Of a stretch of DNA of 64,000 nt, positions 57,801-64,000 are shown piece by piece; position 1 is the first letter of the stretch, and the number at the start of each line of letters is the position of its first letter. A model generated the notes under the pieces. It was not told where the DNA came from. It saw only the letters and a list, made by a program, of their open reading frames with translations, and did no database searches. Position numbers and translations under genes: made by a program. The stretch is from Pisolithus tinctorius (Eukaryota; Basidiomycota; Agaricomycetes; Boletales; Pisolithaceae), in contig JANFAH010000018.1 of NCBI GenBank assembly GCA_024663395.1, positions 558,001 through 622,000 on the forward strand, given 5' to 3'.

Positions 57801-60800
57801 GAGTGCCCCAAAGGTGCAAATGTCATAGGATGCAAATGGGTCTTCAAGATCAAATGCAACGCTGCTGGAGAAATCGAGAAGTACAAGGCCCGCCTAGTCA
57901 CTAAGGGCTACTCCCAGATACAGGGCATTGACTATGATGAAACATATGCTCCTGTCACAAGACTCACATCTCTCCACACCATACTAGCAGTTGCTGCATG
58001 CAATGACTGGGATATCGATGTATTCAATTTCCACTTGGCATTCCTCAATGGCAAACTCAGAGATGGCGAAGACATCCACATGGAGCTCCCTGAGGGCTAT
58101 GCTGTAGGGCGGAATTTTTCCCATCCAGTTGGGAAGCTAAACATAGCATTATATGGCTCGAAACAAGGTGTGCTTCGGTGGTACCAGAAGCTATGTGCTA
58201 CTCTTGCAGATCTTGGGCTCACCAGAGCACATGCAGACTGGGGAGTGTTCTATGGTCGCATAGGACCAGAAATTCTCATCCTCACCAGCCACATCAACGA
58301 CTGCACTGTAACAGGCAGTTCCCCATCATTAATTTGCTCATTTAAACAGGAGATCAGCACTTGTTTTAAAATCTCCGACCTAGGGCCCATCAGTTGGCTA
58401 CTTGGGATGAAGGTGACACAGAACAGAGAAGCCCACTGTCACACACCAAAGGTGTTGTGGACATGGTTACAGCTGACTCTGCCTAACTCATCAACGAGTT
58501 GTGCACAATGCCCATGCATGCAGATGAAGACTAAAGGCCTCATGTGTAGAAAGACTGTTGGACGTGAACAGTCATCCTTTGCACAAGATCGAGTCATCAG
58601 TGCTAAAGAGAAAAGAGGAAGCGAGTTAAGCATGCATTAAAAGTTTTTAGTGCCCATGTACAGCATTCCAGTTTTCATTGTATCTCCACCATTCCCAAAG
58701 ATATCAACTCAGTTCGCATACTCGCTTAAAGTGCTCAGCCCCACAATTCTTCCTTCCAAATTTGGAGAGGATCCTTGCACCCTACACGTTTCTACAGCAC
58801 TCCATCCATCAGACACTCATTTCACTAAGTCCATCAATCATGGCCACCTCTTCATTGATCATCTCGCTTGTCTCGTTTGCCAGAGACAATGGCTACGTAT
58901 ATCTGCCAGGTGTTCCCACCAGCTTCCATCCTGAAGCCCCCTGGTTCATCCCATCATTGTCAGCCCCATCCCATCCCATGTGGCTTGGTCAGCATGTTCT
59001 CCTTGTCAGTATGACTTCCAGAAGGATGTTCTTTGGTTGCCTCAGGTCTGTCACTCAGTTAGAAAGGTCTTACATGGTTGTTTCAGTCTCCCCTCTTGAT
59101 GAAGCATATGGATCATTCCTCCCTGCTCCCTGCACTGTCTTTATTCCAATCTTGTCCGTCATTCTTCCCACATTGCGACAGCTGCAGTATAATCTACTGT
59201 CCTCCAGCCTCCCTGATCGCATTCATGATGAGTATGACATGCATCTTGCCTTCCTACTGCAAGATCCAGCAGAAGACATCCCCCCTTCTCCTCCTCCATC
59301 AGAACTCTGTCCATGAAGTTTTTGTTAACTTCGCTGAGAGGATGGAAGGGTGGGAGACGCAATCACATATGCTCCCATTGCCCCACAGACCCCCAATGCC
59401 CTAGCCCCCTTTGACACCTGATCATGCCCTTCAATTCTGGAATTAATACTTCCCTATCTGGAAACATCATCCATCTGTCATGCCATCTTTGGATCTAGAG
59501 ATGTCTCTGCCGAGATCTGACTTGCATCGCCACCCCCTAATGTGATGTCAGTGTGCTTACTTGGTTTCTGACTCTATTTGACTCATTCTGTGATATTTTG
59601 ACTATCCTTGACTCGTTCATTGCCAATACTTACCAATCTTCTTTGCTTGCTTACTTTTCATTTCTCACTTACTCATCATGATTACTCAGTCCTTACTCAT
59701 TACTTACCAAGTGTTTGTGCCTTGTTTGTCACAAGCTGTGCTCCCCCCATAGTATATAAACCCCCATGTACTTAGCTACAAAGAAGCAACTCAGAAGAAG
59801 TCACTCAGCAGTCAGTCCAGTGCCTATCTTGTCGTTGACAGTTGAGGCTCCATGAAGGGGTCTATCTGTCATCATTTGTATACTTGGTAGTTGAGGCTCA
59901 TTCAGAAGAGTCTATCTGCCATCCTTCATCATCTGAAGCTTTCTCTTAGTCAGCAGTCTTAGTCATCCCTCCACCCCTGTGTAACTCGTCATCGACTTGC
60001 GCCAGGAGCATATTCTATCGAAAGTCCATTACTCCCAAGTCTTTTTGGCTGAACACCTTCACTCTGTTCAGCATCCCTCATCCAGTCATCACTCATTCAT
60101 CTGCTCTTGCATAACTCGTTGACGACTTGCGCTAGGAGCACCTGCCGTTGAAACTCCCCCCACTTTAGGTTTCTCTGCACTCCAGGTTCCACGGAGGCAA
60201 ACCACCACTTGCTCTTATTTGTCTTTTGTGTTGGATTTGTTTGGTTTTCACCAGCATTCCACACTTTGACTCACACCACACCATATCGCTATCCCAGCAG
60301 TCATACATCAAGGCCATCCTAATGAAATACAACCTCGCTGACTGCAAACCTGCCACAGTTCCAATGGACCCCAGAATAAAACTCTCTTGCAGAGAAATTC
60401 TGCAGCCAGCTGAAGAAGCTGCACACATGAAAAACATACCCTACCGTGCTGCTGTAGGCTCCCTCATGCACCTTGCTGTTGGAACATGCCCAGATATTGC
60501 ATTTGCTGTCTCCACAGCTGCTCAGTTCAACAACACACCCAACATGACTCACTGGGAAGCTGTGAAACAAATCTACAGGTATATCTCAGGCACAAAAGTG
60601 CTCGCTTTAACATTTGGAAATTCAGAATGAGGCCTTGAGGGCTATACCGATGCAGACGGAGCTTCACAGGAGCATCGACATGCTATAAGCAGATATGCCT
60701 ACCTACTGGATGGTGGAGCTGTCAGTTGGGCCTCATGGAAACAGGAACTCGTAATGCTCTCCACCACTGAAGCGGAGTACGTTGCAGCAACTCACGCAGC

Positions 60801-61098
60801 CAAAGAGGGCCTATGGCTTTGACGACTCATCAGAGAAGTTTTCCGACCACTCAAACACCCTATCCCACTGTATTCCGACAGTCAATCTGCCATCGTGCTT
60901 ACCAAAGATGGCAGCTATCATGCTCGCACAAAGCACATCGACATATGATACCATTTCATTCATTTTGCTGTGGAAAACAATTCCTTTCATTTAATTTATT
61001 GTCCTACCGACGACATGGTCACCAATACCCTTACCAAGCCCTTACCTAGCATCAAGGCGAAACACTTCGCATCTGCACTCGGACTTCGTTCCAATTGA
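54837..61098 (+). pseudogene. Copia element 2 gag-pol polyprotein, eight TGA stops and an insertion
   Basis: The frame starts at ATG 54,837. Gag ends in a canonical zinc knuckle CENCRKKGHTKDQC near 55,570. The protease motif is LFDSGASHHM near 55,937. Integrase has HIRLGH...CNSCEYAK and D, D, E in VHTDLWGP, HSDRGGEY and the following helix. A Ser/Glu linker repeats GNSEAS-like units at 57,245-57,350. RT has KARLVTKGYSQIQ near 57,880, but the catalytic YVDD position reads HINDC near 58,294. The insertion splits RT at 58,444; it resumes at 60,282 with ISLSQQSYI, followed by RNase H (GYTDADGA, LSTTEAEY, KHIDI). Stops are TGA at 56,199, 56,724, 57,288, 57,360, 57,549, 60,628, 60,820 and 60,946. 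Two of these clearly replace Arg (LWL-R-RLIREVF, HIDI-R-YHFI). Confidence 0.9.
58445..60276. mobile_element. 1.83-kb insertion inside copia element 2
   Basis: A direct repeat CACAC (58,440-58,444 and 60,277-60,281) brackets the insert, and deleting insert plus one repeat restores the RT frame. The right half contains a TATA-like AGTATATAAACC at about 59,752 and two similar pentadecamers around CGACTTGCGC(C/T)AGGAGCA, which resemble LTR and leader sequence of a retrotransposon. An ORF at 58,678-59,316 (plus) has no recognised motif. The type of element is unresolved; the 5-bp repeat suits an LTR element. Confidence 0.65.
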
Positions 61099-61105
61099 GG
61101 GGGAG
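61095..61105 (+). other. Polypurine tract of copia element 2
   Basis: TTGAGGGGGAG directly precedes the right LTR and overlaps the natural gag-pol stop codon at 61,096-61,098. Confidence 0.75.
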
Positions 61106-61397
61106 TGTCAAGAATGCAATCTGGAATTACAGTAGCGTCTCGGAGTTTCGCCCAGAGGGCTCGGAATTGTTCCCTGACCCTCAGAATTAAATTCCGATGT
61201 CATTACACTTACTAATTATGGTACTATAAATTTTCTGCACCATTCTTTTCCACCTCAGTGACTACTTCGTACACTGAGGTGAGTATAGCTAGATTCCCGC
61301 TCATTTACTTGGTACTGACATAGTGTAGAAACTCATACCTTCGTTAGGTACTAATATAGTGACTACTTCATACACTGAGAAACTCATACCTTCATTA
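61106..61397 (+). repeat. Right LTR of copia element 2
   Basis: 292 bp, beginning TGTCAAGAATGC and ending CCTTCATTA. Compared with the left LTR, nearly every difference is CG versus TG or CA. Confidence 0.92.
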
Positions 61398-61575
61398 ACA
61401 TCATTGAACAACATGTCATAAAAGAAGTGCTGACTGACATGCAGGTACCATGGACAGCAGAGGATGAAGAGAGCTCAAACTTGGACCTGGAGCCTGGGAA
61501 GGCCACAACCATGAATGCTGTTGTTGCAAAGATCAATTTATGGAAGCTACATCTAGCCTCCCAGCAACAGGCTTG

Positions 61576-62614
61576 AACTCCTTGAATCTTATGTTTGCTT
61601 GCTGTTACAATCTCTAATAGCACTCATGCTAATATCAATATCCTTTAGGCTATCTTCTCCATATCCATGTGGGTTATGATTCCTGTGCTATCTTTGTGCT
61701 CACATGGTGGGAGTTTGTCAGGACTGTGCTGTGGGTTTTGATGGAGACCCCAAGGTCATTTCACGGCAGGCAAGGATGCTGTGGACTGACTGCTAAATCG
61801 AGTGCCAAACTGCTTGCGGACGAAAAATTGTGCTGTGCACCCAAATAGTGATGCTGGGGTCTATGATATTTGTAAATTTGTTGCAGACCTTTCCTATATT
61901 CACGCATTAACGAGACGTGATGTCCAAGATACACTGAATTTAGCCTAGCACTACTTTGAAATCTCTCAGCTAAAACTTGCAGGCGAGCCCAGATGAGCAG
62001 CTTTTCTTTGTGACATGGCCTGCATAATGAGGTGCTACCATAACAGGCAGTAAATTCCTCGTTGTATGCGCGTAGTCTGAGGCTTGCAACATGCATCGCG
62101 CTTCACGGCGTCCTCTCGTCGAGTAGACCAGTTCAATACAATTAGATTTCAAGAGCGTAATCATAATTCCTACGTACATTTGATTGATAACACTCGAAGT
62201 TGATCAGACTTGTTTTATCCTTAGGTTTTTACAGACCTACTTGATGTCTTATGTTCAGTTTCATTGTCCTGTAAACCCTTACAAAATGTTGAGTTGTTTT
62301 CACCTCACATGAGCAAAATTTCGTGCAGTCGTCTTGAAGTCCGCACTTTGTGCCCGGGCGACGAACTCAGTGTGCTAATGTCTCACAGTCTGTGTGTATT
62401 GTTTACGCTGTCTCTCCCTTTTTTTGCAGAAGCCACTTGCCGCTGACATCACTGCGCTGCCAGTGCAATGCAGCGCCGTGCTGATCTGCGTTCCGTGAAC
62501 TGGTAACATAATTTGTATAAAATGTAGATGTGTAGATGTGAAGAACTACCAAACGTAGATCATGTATCTAAGCTAAAATGACACGGCATACATGCGAAAA
62601 ATTCTTGAACATGT
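61576..62614. other. No gene recognised
   Basis: The sequence changes from CpG-poor to CpG-normal at about 61,760. A 111-codon minus-strand ORF (62,096-61,761) has no visible domain and is not called. The part next to 62,615 should hold the 3' untranslated region of the WD40 gene. Confidence 0.4.
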
Positions 62615-64000
62615 TCAGAGGTATATGATATCTTGTGCAGAGATGACCAAATCCTTACTCATGGGGGATACTTCGTCCGCATCTTGTAACCTCTTGTGCA
62701 AACATCGAATAATATTCAGCGCAACTTGGCAGACTGTGGTCGTGATGCGAGATTTCAGCTTTTTGAGGTGGTAATCCTCGGTATACAGATGCTTCAGTAA
62801 CGTCTCAAGAGAGGGAGAAAGCATATCCAGTAAAGAACCTTGCACGCAACAGATCAAGAACGTGGCAACCGCAATAATTACGATCGGCACTAGAGGTACT
62901 TTCTTGATCATCAGGCTGTGGAGCGCAGACTTGAATGCAAGGTTCCAGGTCCAGAAGTATAACCGAACGGATTTGGAGACTACCGACAGAGCTACAAAAC
63001 AGTGAACAAATTGGGACTATAAAAACACGAAGATCACTTACTGCTGTTGCTCTTTGATTTCCAAATCTTGACATAAGTGTCCACTTCTGTACGAGATGTT
63101 GCAGTAGCGATGAGTGTGTGCGCAGGGTACTCAAATGTCTGCGAGCCATGGTTGGGAAATGCCATACCGTCCCAGAGGCAACACTCACCGCAATACATTG
63201 CACCACATGGTCTGATAAGAGGCGATAACATCAGATACATGGCTAGCAACAAGAGACGGCTCACCTCCATGTTCCAGGGTTTGCAAGCATTCCTCCTCCT
63301 CTGATGAGATTCCCCATATGAGCACTCTTCCATTTGCGGATCCAGAAACCAGTGCTTTCCCTCCAAGAAGAAACCTGACTTGCAGCAGCACGTTAAGTGG
63401 CATAGGGTTGTTCTTGAGACGGAATTCGGGGTGTGATTGACCAGCAACGTAAATGTCGACACCGTCAAAGAGATTGGAAACAGCAACTCGGTTCTCGTCG
63501 AATGAGAGCGCAGCATGTCCACTAACACAGTAGTCAGAAATTGGGTCCGAGGGAATAACATGGCCTTACATGAGACGGTGCCCATGAATAGGGTTAATTT
63601 GCCAGAGGCACTGCAAGGTGTTCACGTCCCAGCAACTGAAAACATGTTAATTACTTGCTTCAAAATGTGCAACAAAAAAGCACGTACACAACCCCATGGC
63701 ATAGGTACATGGCTACCAATTCGCTCCCCATGTCCTTGAACGCCAAAGATCGGCCTCTCACTTTCTGATCTGTTTGTTGAGTGGCATTAAGTAGTTCGCA
63801 AGGTGGAGGAAGAATCTTGAATGTTGCATATTTTCCTATCACCATGAGCAAAGATACTACTGAGAGAAAGGAAACATACCTTCCGAAACCTCTTTGGCGA
63901 TATGAATCTCGGAACCCACTGCAATTGAAAGATCGCCACTGTACTCATCCACCGCAAGGGCGAAAATCGACGCTTTCACTCCAGTGAGAACAGAGTTGCA
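62615..64000 (-). CDS. WD40-like protein with C-terminal membrane segment (5' end outside window)
   Basis: Minus-strand exons separated by short introns encode beta-propeller-like blades. Visible pieces in order: ASIFALAVDEYSGDLSIAVG near 63,960, an exon with RGRSLAFKDMGSELVAMYLC near 63,740, GHAALSFDENRVAVSNLFDG near 63,500, VRFLLGGKALVSGSANGRVL then IWGISSEEEECLQTLEHGG, and an exon with VQCIAVS. The last exon has a hydrophobic stretch VPLVPIVIIAVATFLICCVQ (about 62,900-62,840) that looks like one transmembrane helix, then a charged end with stop at about 62,615. I recall many similar WD40-TM proteins in Agaricomycetes, without known function. CpG is normal and no stop was seen in the exons, so it is probably functional. 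Exon borders are approximate. Confidence 0.65.

Larger units (their letters stand above)
54481..61397 (+). mobile_element. Ty1/copia LTR retrotransposon, element 2 (full length, degenerate)
   Basis: The 6,917-bp element has two 292-bp LTRs, a 5-bp target duplication ACATC (54,476-54,480 and 61,398-61,402), a perfect primer-binding site, one gag-pol frame with eight TGA stops, a purine tract TTGAGGGGGAG and an internal 1.8-kb insertion. LTR differences are almost all at former CpG sites. It is inserted in another coding remnant. Confidence 0.93.
54161..61575 (+). pseudogene. Unknown coding remnant interrupted by copia element 2
   Basis: Left of the LTR the plus strand reads NGLVNGLHTRWTAGVSTKHG, LPILLLVIHNNILDYGGKLM and, just before the insertion, LEYMPIVTLVVRYI. 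After removing copia 2 and one ACATC the frame continues IEQHVIKEVLTDMQVPW, an acidic EDEESSN segment and KINLWKLHLASQQQA, stop at about 61,575. The read-through across the empty site argues that this was a real gene or transposon ORF. Other lesions exist to the left. I do not recognise the family. Confidence 0.5.

Noticed and set aside
61761..62096. Minus-strand 111-codon ORF as a gene
   Set aside because: No recognisable motif, no splice context, and it lies in the probable downstream region of the WD40 gene.

Overview
The window is nuclear DNA of a filamentous basidiomycete, most likely an Agaricomycete. The evidence is spliceosomal introns of about 43-60 bp, a NACHT-WD40 NLR with the usual Agaricomycete exon plan, Plavaka-type DNA transposases, Ty1/copia retrotransposons and a fused fungal-type tryptophan synthase. 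I cannot name the genus. I found no rRNA, tRNA or CRISPR. The window is mostly repeats, with two host-type genes: an NLR at 10.9-16.2 kb (minus) and a partial WD40/transmembrane gene at 62.6-64 kb (minus).

Layout. 1-2 kb: a dispersed repeat and a tryptophan-synthase fragment. 1.95-7.33 kb: copia element 1. 7.3-10.8 kb: a minisatellite, a broken cysteine-rich gene and a second tryptophan-synthase fragment. 10.9-16.2 kb: the NLR with 14 near-identical WD40 repeats. 16.2-19.6 kb: unrecognised DNA and a second copy of the window-start repeat. 19.6-26.1 kb: Plavaka element A with a 39-bp terminal inverted repeat pair. 26.1-41.9 kb: Plavaka element B, split by a 3.4-kb CACTA-like element (550-bp TIRs, TCA target duplication) carrying a mitochondrial-type Hsp70 fragment, and by a 6.2-kb foldback element built of 161-bp repeats (CTCTACA duplication). 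42.2-48.9 kb: a third Plavaka set, C. 49.2-53.3 kb: two more tryptophan-synthase pseudogenes. 54.5-61.4 kb: copia element 2 (292-bp LTRs, ACATC duplication), itself interrupted by a 1.8-kb insert.

Most interesting system: all three Plavaka copies share one plan. A transposase gene is divergent from an accessory gene (Ser/Pro-rich start, Ala/Glu/Lys-rich helical middle, acidic tail), and a third gene resembling the Agaricomycete DUF6532 family lies beyond it. In A all three lie between one TIR pair. In B the third gene reads through exactly when both nested insertions and one copy of each target duplication are removed. I infer that these are three-gene transposons, not chance neighbours.

A second theme is CpG erosion. 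CpG-normal blocks alternate with blocks almost free of CpG (about 2-13.58 kb, 32-41.6 kb, 53.3-61 kb). All 13 premature stops in the two copia polyproteins are TGA, usually where an Arg (CGA) is expected, and LTR differences fall almost only at ancestral CpG. One erosion boundary lies inside the NLR gene, whose WD40 half has no CpG yet an open frame.
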